Under the pieces are notes generated by a model, which made no database searches, was not told where the DNA came from, and worked only from the letters and a program-made list of their open reading frames with translations. The position numbers were made by a program, and so were the translations under genes. From an uncultured Desulfobacter sp. (lineage in GTDB: Bacteria; Desulfobacterota; Desulfobacteria; Desulfobacterales; Desulfobacteraceae), in contig NZ_OY762929.1 in NCBI RefSeq assembly GCF_963666675.1, positions 1-64,000 of the forward strand: a DNA stretch of 64,000 nucleotides, given 5' to 3'. Numbering within the stretch: the stretch's first letter is position 1; every line of letters starts with the position of its first letter. Shown here piece after piece: positions 34,314-43,430 of the stretch.

Positions 34314-34558
34314 GCGATCTCCTTTTTTAACGCGTAAAAATTAAAGAATCAGAGAGTTAATCTTGCGAACTCAAAACAATTTGATGATTCTTTTTTCAAA
34401 TACATATTTCAAAAGTTAGCTAAAACTGATAAATCAATGAGCGAAAAACAAACTCGTTATAGTGCAATTTAAATTTATAATTCTACTCGCAACGCATTTA
34501 TTTTTACCCCCTTCCACCCGAAGGGTTTAAGTGATTGACTTGAACACAGGAGGCGTAG
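34314..34558. promoter_or_regulatory. divergent control region, NadA-like operon / AraC gene
   Basis: This AT-rich 245-base spacer must contain the promoters for both directions. It holds TTAGCTAA at 34416-34423, also found upstream of the TonB receptor. No exact Fur box could be identified by eye. Confidence 0.5.
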
Positions 34559-35539
34559 TTGAATAGTATGGAAAGCACAAAGCTGTTTATTTTCAAAAAT
34601 GGCATGGCAGATTGGTCTGGAAGCGATGTCGCAGGATTTGAAAAGCATGTCCGGATTGAGACAGCGATTAAGCCGGGACTATGGCTCAGCAGCATTGATT
34701 ATGCGGCGCACGAAGAAATTCGGGTTAAATATAAACGGCAGTTTCCGGTTATTGATTTTGGTTTTGTGATCTCTTCAAATATGAAAAGGAATATAAACGA
34801 TACAGATAGTGAAACCAGAGAACTGGATATGACAGACGGTATCAGCGGTATTCAGTATGCAAGGCACCAAGAAGGGATGGCGCTTTTCAGACCGGGTAAA
34901 AAACAAAAGATTCTTCATATACATGTGAGCATTCCGTATTTAAAGACATTGTTTGAAAACAATCATTCGGTATTACCGGCAGAGCTAAGCTCTCTTCTTA
35001 AAAACGGGACACCGCATTCTTTATTACAATACACCACCATGTCGCCCCAGATTCATGGCATTGCATATCAACTCCTGCATCCGCCAAGAACAAAAGGTCT
35101 ACAGCATCTTTACCTTGAAGGAAAGGTCTTGGAACTGCTCTCCTTGCAAATTACAGCCTTGAATTCGGAGTCTGAAAACAGATGCGGCAAGATTATTTTA
35201 AATTCCGAAGAGAAACAGAAAATTTGCACAGCTGAAAAACTTTTGGTAGGGAATTTACAATCCCCACCGACCCTGAAGCACCTTTCAATTGTGGCGGGAT
35301 TAAGCGCCAATAAACTTCAGGCCGGATTTCACGCGCTATATGGAAACAGTGTATTTGCATACCTGAAAGAATATAAAATGCAGACCGCAAAAATGCTTTT
35401 AGAAGAGGGTCATTCAAATGTGAGTGAAGCGGCCTGGAATGTGGGCTATGTCAATGTCAGCCATTTCAGCGCAGCCTTTAAGAAACGATTTGGAATTTTA
35501 CCCAAGCAATTTTCTAAAAGTATACTGGGCCATGAATAA
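34559..35539 (+). CDS. AraC-family regulator, PchR/YbtA-like
   Basis: About 326 residues. The C-terminal 100 hold two AraC helix-turn-helix motifs (LKHLSIVAGLSANKLQAGFHALYGNSVFAYL and EAAWNVGYVNVSHFSAAFKKRFG). The middle (GLQHLYLEGKVLELLSLQI) is typical of PchR/YbtA-type siderophore regulators. TTG at 34559 lies five bases after AGGAGG; ATG at 34568 is an alternative. Regulators of this group bind an imported ferri-siderophore and switch on receptor and synthesis genes. Here they would be the FyuA-like receptor and the NadA-like operon. Confidence 0.85.
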   Translation: MNSMESTKLFIFKNGMADWSGSDVAGFEKHVRIETAIKPGLWLSSIDYAAHEEIRVKYKRQFPVIDFGFVISSNMKRNINDTDSETRELDMTDGISGIQYARHQEGMALFRPGKKQKILHIHVSIPYLKTLFENNHSVLPAELSSLLKNGTPHSLLQYTTMSPQIHGIAYQLLHPPRTKGLQHLYLEGKVLELLSLQITALNSESENRCGKIILNSEEKQKICTAEKLLVGNLQSPPTLKHLSIVAGLSANKLQAGFHALYGNSVFAYLKEYKMQTAKMLLEEGHSNVSEAAWNVGYVNVSHFSAAFKKRFGILPKQFSKSILGHE

Positions 35540-35671
35540 GTCCAGAGGTATCATCCTGGAAGGAGCCCAACAGCATTGAGCAATGGTAGAATTATTCTTT
35601 TTTTTAGGCAGGTTCTACAGATGCCGTCCCACCGCATCTCAAATTTGTCTATACGGCCTGGAAAGATACTT

Positions 35672-36247
35672 TTAAAGGCCTGAAAATCGATGTTCATGGT
35701 TTCGGGCGTAAGGCAGTTCATACGCCCGAACTGTGTGCAGTAAAAATGGGGGTGGCCGGATGCTGGGCATTAGGGGGCATGCCGTAGCAGGCAGCCCGGC
35801 CGCCGGTGGAGATCCGTACCTCGATCTGTTTTTCTCAAACCCGATTTGCCGTGCGTTGATATTTTTAACAACATAGCGCCCATGACCCAATAGACGACTA
35901 TTCCAACTGCACCGAAACGTCACCCGTTCACCAATCTTGAGTGTTTGCGTTTTTTTTGCATTGAGAGGTATTTTTACACCAATGCCCGTTGGGGAAATAT
36001 CTATAATATTTGCCGCTATCTCCTGTCCATTATCCAAGATCAAATCAGTTGTCAGAGATACATGATATTTGCACTTCGAACATTGGTGGGTTTTCCTTGT
36101 GGTAATGTAACTGGATTTTTTACATCCGCAACGAGGACAATAAAAGCCTTCTGGCCATCGGACATGGAACAGGGCGTTTGCACAGGCCTTTTCGGTCCCA
36201 AACTTTTTTTGCCATTCGAGCACAGCAGTTCTCAGTGAAGATCGCAC
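35672..36247 (-). CDS. chimera: IS1595-type zinc ribbon fused to PilZ domain
   Basis: Residues 1-65 match the N-terminus of IS1595-family transposases (FGTEKACANALFHVRWPEGF, CPRCG...CSKCKYHVSLT zinc ribbon). At about residue 66 the sequence changes to a PilZ core: ILDNGQEIAANIIDISPTGIGVKI, GERVTFRCSW, GHGRYVVKNINARQIGFE. The PilZ N-terminal RxxxR motif needed for c-di-GMP is absent. The Pro-rich tail after residue 140 is probably not native. It is most simply a deletion fusion between two genes; expression is unknown. Confidence 0.6.
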   Translation of the reverse strand: MRSSLRTAVLEWQKKFGTEKACANALFHVRWPEGFYCPRCGCKKSSYITTRKTHQCSKCKYHVSLTTDLILDNGQEIAANIIDISPTGIGVKIPLNAKKTQTLKIGERVTFRCSWNSRLLGHGRYVVKNINARQIGFEKNRSRYGSPPAAGLPATACPLMPSIRPPPFLLHTVRAYELPYARNHEHRFSGL

Positions 36248-36506
36248 TCTCTAACAAATTGGCATTTCGGGCAATGAGTCCTATTGATTTTCGTAATGTC
36301 TTTTGCAAATTTGCTATGGAATTAAAGCCCGAATTGATCATATAACCTTCTACTTACGCCAAACACTATTGTTGTAATTTTCAATATATCACACTTGAAT
36401 GCAAAATATTTTATAACCTATTGGAATAACATCAAATATAAAACTATATTTTTTGTATGCTTTATGAGAGCCTTACTCAACGATACATTGTATAGGGGCT
36501 ATCAGC

Positions 36507-37813
36507 TTGAACACTGGGAAACAACTCAAATCTTCAAACCTTAGAAAAACGGTTTCTAAACGGGCCGATGAGATTGTTGACAAACGCCAAGATGGGAAAA
36601 CCAAACACTCCATGCATGATTCATGTCTGAGTGCCCTTGCTATGATGTTTTTTCAAGATCCTTCAATGCTTGAATTTCAAAAGCGCCTTGAAGAGGCATC
36701 ACAATTGAACAATTTGCGGACAATGTTCAAGGTTACTACCATCCCAAAAGATAATCAAATGAGGGCTATCCTCGACAATGTACCTTCGGAGCAACTGTTT
36801 CCGGTTTCTCAGACTTTTTCGGCTTGCTTCAACGAGGCAATCATTTAAACGATTATCGTTTTTTGGAAGATGGCTATATTATTCCAATTGACGGCACACA
36901 ATATTTTCGATCCGAGAGCGTTAATTGCCCTTCATGCTTGGTGAAAAAACACCGCAATGGAACCGTCAGTTACTCACATCAATCTCTCTGTGCCGCTGTG
37001 GTTCATCCAGACAAGCGCCAGGTATTTCCATTAGCACCGGAACCCATAAAGAATACCGATGGTACCAAAAAGCAGGATTGTGAGATTAACGTCGGAAAAC
37101 GGATACTGCAGCGCATTCGAACGGACCACCCAAAGCTGAAAATAGTCATCACCGCTGATGATCTATATTCCAAAAAATCATTCGTTGACCTTCTTAAAAA
37201 ATTAAAAATGTTTTTTATTCTGGTGGCAAAGCCCACAGATCATACAATTTTATTCGAGCAGGTCCTGCAGAAAGAAGAACAGGATGACGTCAAGCAGATC
37301 GAATGGAAAGACAAAAAAGGGCTGATCCATAAATACGAGTGGATCAATGGGCTTCGTTTAAATGGGGACACATCGGCACCGGTAATAAATTTCCTCGAGT
37401 ACAGTATTCTCAAAGATCAGGATAAAATCATCTATACCAATAGCTGGGTGACGGATATTGAGGTGAACGCCGGCAATGTCAAAAAGCTTGTCAAGGCAGG
37501 CAGGGCCAAATGGAAAATTGAAAATGAAAATTTCAACAACTTGAAAAACCAAGGATATCATGCTGAGCACAATTTTGGGCATGGCGAAAATAATCTTTCA
37601 TTTAATTTTTTCCTGATTATTCTAATGGCATTCTCCATGCATCAGATCATCGAATTAATGGACCCGCTTTTTAAGAAAGCAAGGGCCAAATTCAGTGCCC
37701 GAAAAGAATTCTGGAATCAACTACGCTGTACCATTCGGATTATCATTTTTAGAAACTGGGAATCATTGCTACAATTTATAATATCACCATCAACTGAAAT
37801 TCGAGCACCTTGA
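36507..37813 (+). pseudogene. IS4-like transposase with a central frameshift
   Basis: Two overlapping frames make one protein: 36507-36848 (KVTTIPKDNQMRAILDNVPSEQLFPVSQ) and 36824-37813 (DFFGLLQRGNHLNDYRFLEDGYIIPIDGTQYFRSE ... ITADDLYSKKSF ... KWKIENENFNNLKNQGYHAEHNFGHG). The first Asp (IPIDGTQ), second Asp (ITADDLY) and the IENE-N-LK block resemble IS4-superfamily enzymes. The frames join by a one-base shift near the T-run at 36813-36817, so it is a pseudogene unless frameshifting is programmed. The start is a TTG. Confidence 0.75.
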
Positions 37814-38631
37814 TCCGAATTCTTCAAAAATTTGCCTTTGGGAAAATTCGAGCCTACCCATCAAGGAAGGCCCCGAGATGACTATTGGCTTTGGATAAAA
37901 AGCATTGCCATATTTTACGGAGCTGGTAAGGTCACTGAAGAAAATAGAAACTCGACGATTTCCACGGTTCTGTATTGCCTCTGAAACGTACGAGAAATTG
38001 ATGTGTTTTTAATGATAGTACCCTTCACTGAGAACTGCTGCTCCCACACCACCCGGCGTACGTTGCGACATGAAGTCGCTGATTATATTGCTGATCATAG
38101 AATCAGCCTGCTGTATCACCAGTAGTTTTTTACCCCGGCATGCATCACTGGTAACGGTTTTGTATGAAGCCCGGGGGACAATGAAGCCCTCAGTACGAAC
38201 TGGAAGAGAGACTCGTAAGACGACCTCAACTCGGGCAGCATCAAGCCGGAGGGGAGCTAAAAATGATGGTATGTGTAACATATGTGAATTGCTGATAAAT
38301 GCCGTGAGGGTGAACAGGCCAAAGATGCTGACAGGCCTGAACCAAAATGGTAAGGGGTATGGTTGAAGTGTTCGTATGTCGCTTCACGTGATCTATGATT
38401 CCCCCGGCAGACAGGCAGACACTAACCCATCGTGTACAATCAGTGAAACATGGTAAGCCCAATCATCTCCATTACAATATGGAAAGGGAGGTCGGAAAAA
38501 GCCAAAGCCGATCTGTAATGGCTCGGATACGGGTTCAATATTTGCCCGGCACGAAAGTGAGCAGACTTCCGACAGGTGTTGAATCACGAGAAATGTGTGC
38601 ATCGTTCTAATCTTTTTGGTGTGGATAGACA
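37814..38631 (+). ncRNA. 5' ribozyme part of group II intron (boundary unresolved)
   Basis: This 818-base stretch has no protein-coding gene. From about 38300 it contains group II domain I-type sequence (GTGAACAGGCCAAAG, ACATGGTAAGCCC) leading to the maturase at 38632. The exact 5' splice site was not found: no clean GUGYG. The piece near 38040-38063 (CCCACACCACCCGGCGTACG) looks, on the minus strand, like the 3' half of another intron's domain V. 37814-38000 shows nothing recognisable. Confidence 0.5.
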
Positions 38632-40086
38632 ATGATTACCATTGACGGCCGGAAGAACCCTGGAACCTTATGGAGTTCCATTAACTGGAATCAAGTAAGG
38701 CAAGTTGTAAATCGTTTGCAAACGCGTATCGTGAAAGCAGTAAAAGCCGGCAATAAGGAAAAAGTCAGAAGTTTACAAAGATTGCTGGCCAGGTCACTCG
38801 CCGGAAGACTCCTGGCGGTAAAAAGAGTATCCGAAAATCGAGGAAAGAGAACGGCCGGAGTGGACAACAAGTTACTTGATACACCGGCAAAGAGATGGCA
38901 ACAAGCATGTCATTTAAATAGGAAAAACTACAAATCAAAACCACTGAAACGGCTTTATATCCCCAAAAAGAATGGCAAAAAACGTCCTCTTGGGATTCCA
39001 GTGATGCATGATAGAGCTGAGCAGGCTCTGGAACTTTCAGGGCTTGAACCGGTCTTTGAATGTACATCGGATAACCATTCTTACGGATTTAGAAAGAAAA
39101 GATCCGTACATGATGCCATCAGCGCTTGCTTCAATGCCCTCAGGGGGAAAGGCAGTGCCCAATGGATACTTGAAGGTGATATAAAAGGATGCTTCGATCA
39201 CATCAGTCATGATTGGATGATCGAACACATTCCAATGAATAAAAGGAAACTGAATCAGTGGTTAAAATCGGGCTATCTTGAAAAAGATGTGTTCTATCCA
39301 ACGGCAGAAGGAACTCCACAGGGCGGGATTATTTCACCGACGCTGGCTAATATGGCTCTTGATGGCCTACAGGAGCTTCTATCAACGAGGTTCAAAAAGC
39401 AGGATAAAGTTCATTTAGTTAGATATGCCGATGATTTTATCGTAACCGGCAATATGGAGAACCTTCTTTCAAGCCGGGTAAAGCCGATTATTGTACAATT
39501 CCTTAAAGAAAGAGGCTTGGAATTATCAGCGGAAAAAACCCGAATAAGTCATATCAACGAGGGATTCAACTTTCTGGGATTTAACATAAGAAAGTATAAG
39601 GACAAACTGCTAATCAAGCCTTCAAAATCCGGCATCATATCAGTCAAGCAAAAGATCAAAGACATTATAACAGCTAATAAAGCAGCCAAAACTGATAACC
39701 TTATAGCTAAACTCAATCCGTTAATCAGAGGATGGGGAAACTATTATCGACATGTTGTCAGTCAACACGCCTTTGATAAAATTGATAGTGCAATGTGGGA
39801 AATGACATGGCAATGGGCGAAAAGGAGGCACCCGAATAAATCCTTGAAATGGATAAAGTCGAAATACTTCCAGCGAAAAGGACCTAAGAACTGGGTGTTC
39901 CGTGAGAAAAACGGTAACCTCGAACTGTTCTCAATGAGCAGCATTCCCATTCGTCGTCATATCAAAATCAAGGCCAATGCTAATCCGTATGATCCGCATT
40001 GGAAAGAATACTTTGATAAACGTTCTAAAAGATCATCTGCTGGGTGCTTAACGGCGCCTTATCAATGCTTGAGCCCTGTGAGGTGA
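38632..40086 (+). CDS. ltrA: group II intron reverse transcriptase/maturase
   Basis: A 484-residue intron-encoded protein: RVT_N block (INWNQVRQVVNRLQTRIVKAVKAG), RT motifs KSKPLKRLYIPKKNGKKRPLGIP, EGDIKGCFDHISHDWM, GTPQGGIISPTLANMALDGL and the catalytic YADDF, then a maturase X domain (LIRGWGNYYRHVVS). No clear HNH endonuclease is present. The stop lies 16 nt inside domain V, which is unusual. The RT catalytic residues are intact, so the intron may be active. Confidence 0.93.
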   Translation: MITIDGRKNPGTLWSSINWNQVRQVVNRLQTRIVKAVKAGNKEKVRSLQRLLARSLAGRLLAVKRVSENRGKRTAGVDNKLLDTPAKRWQQACHLNRKNYKSKPLKRLYIPKKNGKKRPLGIPVMHDRAEQALELSGLEPVFECTSDNHSYGFRKKRSVHDAISACFNALRGKGSAQWILEGDIKGCFDHISHDWMIEHIPMNKRKLNQWLKSGYLEKDVFYPTAEGTPQGGIISPTLANMALDGLQELLSTRFKKQDKVHLVRYADDFIVTGNMENLLSSRVKPIIVQFLKERGLELSAEKTRISHINEGFNFLGFNIRKYKDKLLIKPSKSGIISVKQKIKDIITANKAAKTDNLIAKLNPLIRGWGNYYRHVVSQHAFDKIDSAMWEMTWQWAKRRHPNKSLKWIKSKYFQRKGPKNWVFREKNGNLELFSMSSIPIRRHIKIKANANPYDPHWKEYFDKRSKRSSAGCLTAPYQCLSPVR

Positions 40087-40142
40087 AAGTCTCACGCAGG
40101 GTTCTTAGGGGGGAAGGAGGCCGCAAGGTCTCTGACCTACCC
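40071..40142 (+). ncRNA. group II intron domains V and VI
   Basis: Domain V is the 34-nt hairpin at 40071-40104 (GAGCCCTGTGAGG...GGGTTC) with the catalytic AGC near its start and a GAAA tetraloop. Domain VI follows (AAGGAGGCC-GCAA-GGTCTCTGACCT) with a candidate branch-point A in TCTGACCT. The 3' splice site lies shortly after 40142 but was not fixed. Confidence 0.85.
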
Positions 40143-40192
40143 GGCGATCACGTACCAAGGCGGTTCGGCTGATTTTAGGAATCAGTTCCCGG

Positions 40193-40921
40193 GTACCCAA
40201 CATCGGTTCCTACTTTGGCGGCGATCTTCTGGCTGGCATCATCTATTCCAGTCTGGATACAAAGCCCTTGCCCTGCCTGCTGGTGGATGTGGGCACCAAT
40301 GCCGAAATCCTCGTGGGTTCCAAGGAGTGGCTCATAGCCTGTGCCTGGGCTGCCGGACCGGCCCTGGAGGGCGGGGTGAGCAAGATGGGCATGACTGCCG
40401 GCCCCGGCGTCATCGACACCGTCTCCATCGATCCCGATACCAGGGCGGTGGCGGTGCATACCATTGGCGGCAATCCGCCCGTGGGCATCTGCGGTTCGGG
40501 CATGATCGACCTGGCTGCGGCGCTTTTTCTGTCGGGCATGGTCGATATCCGGGGCAAATTTGATCCCACGGTCTGCGGGGACCGCCTCATCAAAGTGGAT
40601 GAGATCCCCGCCTTTGTCCTGGTGCTGGCAGAGGAATCGGGCACAGGCCATCCCATCTGCCTCTCCCAGGTGGACCTCAACTCATTGACCTCCTCCAAAG
40701 CCGCCATGTACACCATTTTGGAGGTCATTGTGAAAAACACCGCCGGCCTTAATTTCGAAGATCTGGACAAATTTTACGTGGCCGGCACCTTTGGCTCTTT
40801 TATCAATCCTGAATCGGCCATCTCCATCGGCATGCTGCCGGACATGGACCGGTCGGTGGTATATGCGCTGGCCCTGGAACGGCGATGTCTATGGATTGAC
40901 TTTATTTTCAAAGGACTGTAG
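40193..40921 (+). pseudogene. fragment of RACo-like ASKHA protein
   Basis: An open frame from before 40193 reads VPNIGSYFGGDLLAGIIYS, LLVDVGTNAEILVGS, GPALEGGVSKMGMTAGPGVID, GICGSGMIDLAAAL and KFYVAGTFGSFINPESAISIGMLPDM. This is the actin-like C-terminal domain of the corrinoid-protein reductive activators (RACo/DUF4445). The 2Fe-2S N-terminus is missing upstream, where intron sequence lies. The last 25 residues also depart from the family. It is therefore an internal fragment of a once longer gene. Confidence 0.8.
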
Positions 40922-41011
40922 GTATAAAGAGATAAACTCACAGACTAATTTTTTTAAAATTTTGGTACCACAGCTTCTTTTGTTAAACGCCTTTGATGTT
41001 AGGAGTGATCC

Positions 41012-43003
41012 ATGAAATTGAAAACAAAGTTGATTGTCGGCGGTGTCCTGAGCGCGGTTATTCCTTTGACTGTCCTGGGGCTTTTCGCCATCAATGTGGC
41101 ATCCAATGCCCTGCTTTCCAAAGCTCGGGGTCAGGTTGAGCTGGCCTCCCAGAACCTTGCCATCCTTGTGGAGTCCCACATCACCCATGAGATGCAAAAA
41201 GCCCAGGCCATCGCCCACAGCCCCACCCTGGCGAATCTGGCCAATGCCATTGCGAAAAACGGCGGCGAAACCGGAGCCTACGATTATAAGGATCTAGACA
41301 CCTATCTTTCCAAAACATTTAAAGAGATCGGCGGCCTTTACGAAGGCATCTTTATCACAGACGCCAACGGCCTGATACTATCGGATCAAAACGGACAGGC
41401 CACCCGGGATAAAAAGATAGATCTTAGCGCCAGGGGCTATTTTAAAACGGTTAAATCAACGAAAAAGCCCACCGTCAGCGACCCTGTGATCTCAAGGGTG
41501 ACCAAAAACCCCATCGCCATTGTGGCGGTTCCCAATATCTCGGATTCAGGGCAGTTCTCAGGGGTTTTGAGCATCGTCATCGGGCTTGCCAAATTATCCG
41601 ACGACATCACCCGGGTGACCCTGGGGGAAACCGGGTATCCCTTTTTGATCAGCCGGGTCGGCACCACAGTGATCCATCCCGATACAAAAGTTTTGTTCAA
41701 GCAGAACATAAAGGACCTTGAAGGGATGGGGCCCCTGGCCCAAAAGATGATGGCCCAGGAATCCGGGATACTGACCTACACCTTTGATGGCGTTGAAAGA
41801 CTTGCAGGTTTTGCACCGATTCCATCTGCTGGATGGAGCCTTTGCGTCACCCAGGATATGTCCGAAGTGCTGTCGGCCTCCAACGCCATTAAAAAATTTG
41901 TTTTACTCTCCATTGCGGTATTTATCATTTTAATTGTTTTTGCAGTGCTCTGGTTTGCACGGGGGATTATGGCACAGCTTGGGGATGACCCCTCCGAGAT
42001 CAGCAGGATTGCGGACAGCATCGCCCAGGGCGACCTCAGCGTAAAATTTGGTGGCGGCAGCCGGAAAATTATGGGTGTTTATGCCAATATGGCAAAGATG
42101 GTCCAGGACCTCTCCCGCATGATCAACGATATTTCAAGCGGGGTTCAAACCCTGACATCCTCTTCAACCCAGCTTGCGTCCATCTCCGAGCAGATCGCTG
42201 AAAATACTGACCAGACCTCGGGCAACTGCAACAATGTGGCTGCTGCCGCCGAGCAGATGTCCACAAACATGAACAGCGTCGCTTCGGCATCGGAGCAGGC
42301 AACGGCAAATATCCAGATGATTGTGGCCGCAGCCGAGCAGATGACCGCCACCATCAACGAAATCTCCGCAAATATCTCAAAGGGCAGCGAAACCACCGGC
42401 AGTGCCGTTGAAAAGGCAAATCACGTGTCACGCAAGGTGGATGAACTGGGCAATGCCGCCATGGAGATCAACAAGGTAACAGATACCATTGCAGATATCT
42501 CGGAACAGACCAATCTTTTAGCCTTGAACGCCACCATAGAAGCTGCCAGGGCAGGGGAGGCCGGCAAAGGGTTTGCCGTTGTGGCAGGCGAAATTAAGGA
42601 GCTTGCCACCCAGACAGCCAAGGCCACCCAGGAGATCAATTCAAAGATCAACAGCGTCCAGACCACCACCAAAGAGTCTGTCAACGCCATTGAATCCATT
42701 GTCCAGGTGATCAGCGAAATCAACGGCATCGTCACAACCGTTGCCTCAGCCATCGAAGAACAGTCGGCGACCACCCAGGAGATCGCAATGAATGTGGGCC
42801 AGGCCGCCCAAGGCCTTGGCGAAGTGAATGAAAGCGTCAACCAGACCTCTTCTGTGGCAGGGGCGGTGACACAAAATATTAACACCGTCAGCCAGTCTGC
42901 CGACCATTTGAAAATAGGCAGCAAGCAGATCATGGAAAGCGCCTCGGAGTTGTCCAAACTGGCGGAAAACTTAAACGGCATGGTCGGCCGGTTTAAATTG
43001 TAA
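41012..43003 (+). CDS. methyl-accepting chemotaxis protein (dCache)
   Basis: A 663-residue chemoreceptor. TM1 is at residues 8-30. The periplasmic dCache-type sensor (about 35-285) contains GIFITDANGLILSDQNGQ, YFKTVKSTKKPTVSDPVISR and GYPFLISRVGTTVIHPD. TM2 (LLSIAVFIILIVFAVLWFA) is near residue 300, then a HAMP region and a long signalling coiled coil whose hairpin tip reads ISEQTNLLALNATIEAARAGEAGKGFAVVA near 500. No CheR-binding pentapeptide is seen. AGGAG precedes the ATG. It is probably a small-molecule taxis receptor. Confidence 0.95.
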   Translation: MKLKTKLIVGGVLSAVIPLTVLGLFAINVASNALLSKARGQVELASQNLAILVESHITHEMQKAQAIAHSPTLANLANAIAKNGGETGAYDYKDLDTYLSKTFKEIGGLYEGIFITDANGLILSDQNGQATRDKKIDLSARGYFKTVKSTKKPTVSDPVISRVTKNPIAIVAVPNISDSGQFSGVLSIVIGLAKLSDDITRVTLGETGYPFLISRVGTTVIHPDTKVLFKQNIKDLEGMGPLAQKMMAQESGILTYTFDGVERLAGFAPIPSAGWSLCVTQDMSEVLSASNAIKKFVLLSIAVFIILIVFAVLWFARGIMAQLGDDPSEISRIADSIAQGDLSVKFGGGSRKIMGVYANMAKMVQDLSRMINDISSGVQTLTSSSTQLASISEQIAENTDQTSGNCNNVAAAAEQMSTNMNSVASASEQATANIQMIVAAAEQMTATINEISANISKGSETTGSAVEKANHVSRKVDELGNAAMEINKVTDTIADISEQTNLLALNATIEAARAGEAGKGFAVVAGEIKELATQTAKATQEINSKINSVQTTTKESVNAIESIVQVISEINGIVTTVASAIEEQSATTQEIAMNVGQAAQGLGEVNESVNQTSSVAGAVTQNINTVSQSADHLKIGSKQIMESASELSKLAENLNGMVGRFKL

Positions 43004-43108
43004 TATCAGAAAACAGATCGGGTAAAAAACAACGCCGGAGGATAGGAACTTGCTTTTTATCAGGCAAGTTATAACAAAAGTTGAAAATATGATCAAGAGC
43101 TGGAATAT

Positions 43109-43160
43109 GGCCCCAACAGGAAACGGCTACAACATGTTGTAGCCGTTTCCTGTTGGGGCC
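43109..43160. terminator. 52-bp perfect palindrome after the chemoreceptor
   Basis: The 26-base arm GGCCCCAACAGGAAACGGCT(ACAACA) is followed directly by its exact reverse complement, without a spacer. It lies 105 bases after the chemoreceptor stop. As RNA it would form a long hairpin; no T-run follows. Confidence 0.85.
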
Positions 43161-43307
43161 TCGTCGCCTTAACGGCTGTTTGAATAAAAAGAACCCTTGA
43201 AGAGAAAAATAAGAATTGGGCTTTTGTGTTATTGAAAAAGTGCTAAACAGCTATTTTTTAGGCCATTTTTGAGCATACCCCACCGGAAATCCCCTAAAGC
43301 ATCAAAA

Positions 43308-43361
43308 TTAATGCCAGCCACTGACAGGGATTTGAGAGTCAGAAAAGTCATGAACCAAATC
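43308..43361 (-). pseudogene. last codons of IS91-like transposase, beyond the insertion
   Basis: Read on the minus strand from the 9-bp target duplicate, the frame continues DLVHDFSDSQIPVSGWH to a TAA at 43308. That completes the C-terminus of the IS91-like fragment on the other side of the ISKra4-type transposon (46074-46265). Confidence 0.65.
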
Positions 43362-43430
43362 GGGTGCGGCTCTTTTACGACATGTCTGACCAAAGCTGGT
43401 AGTCATGATATTTGCCATTCTTTGCCAGCA

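Noticed and set aside
38009..38281. Minus-strand 90-codon frame in the intron region
   Set aside because: It covers probable intron RNA sequence and shows no protein family features.
40175..40770. Minus-strand frames opposite the RACo fragment
   Set aside because: Composition and lack of start signals mark them as shadows; the plus-strand frame carries recognisable conserved motifs.
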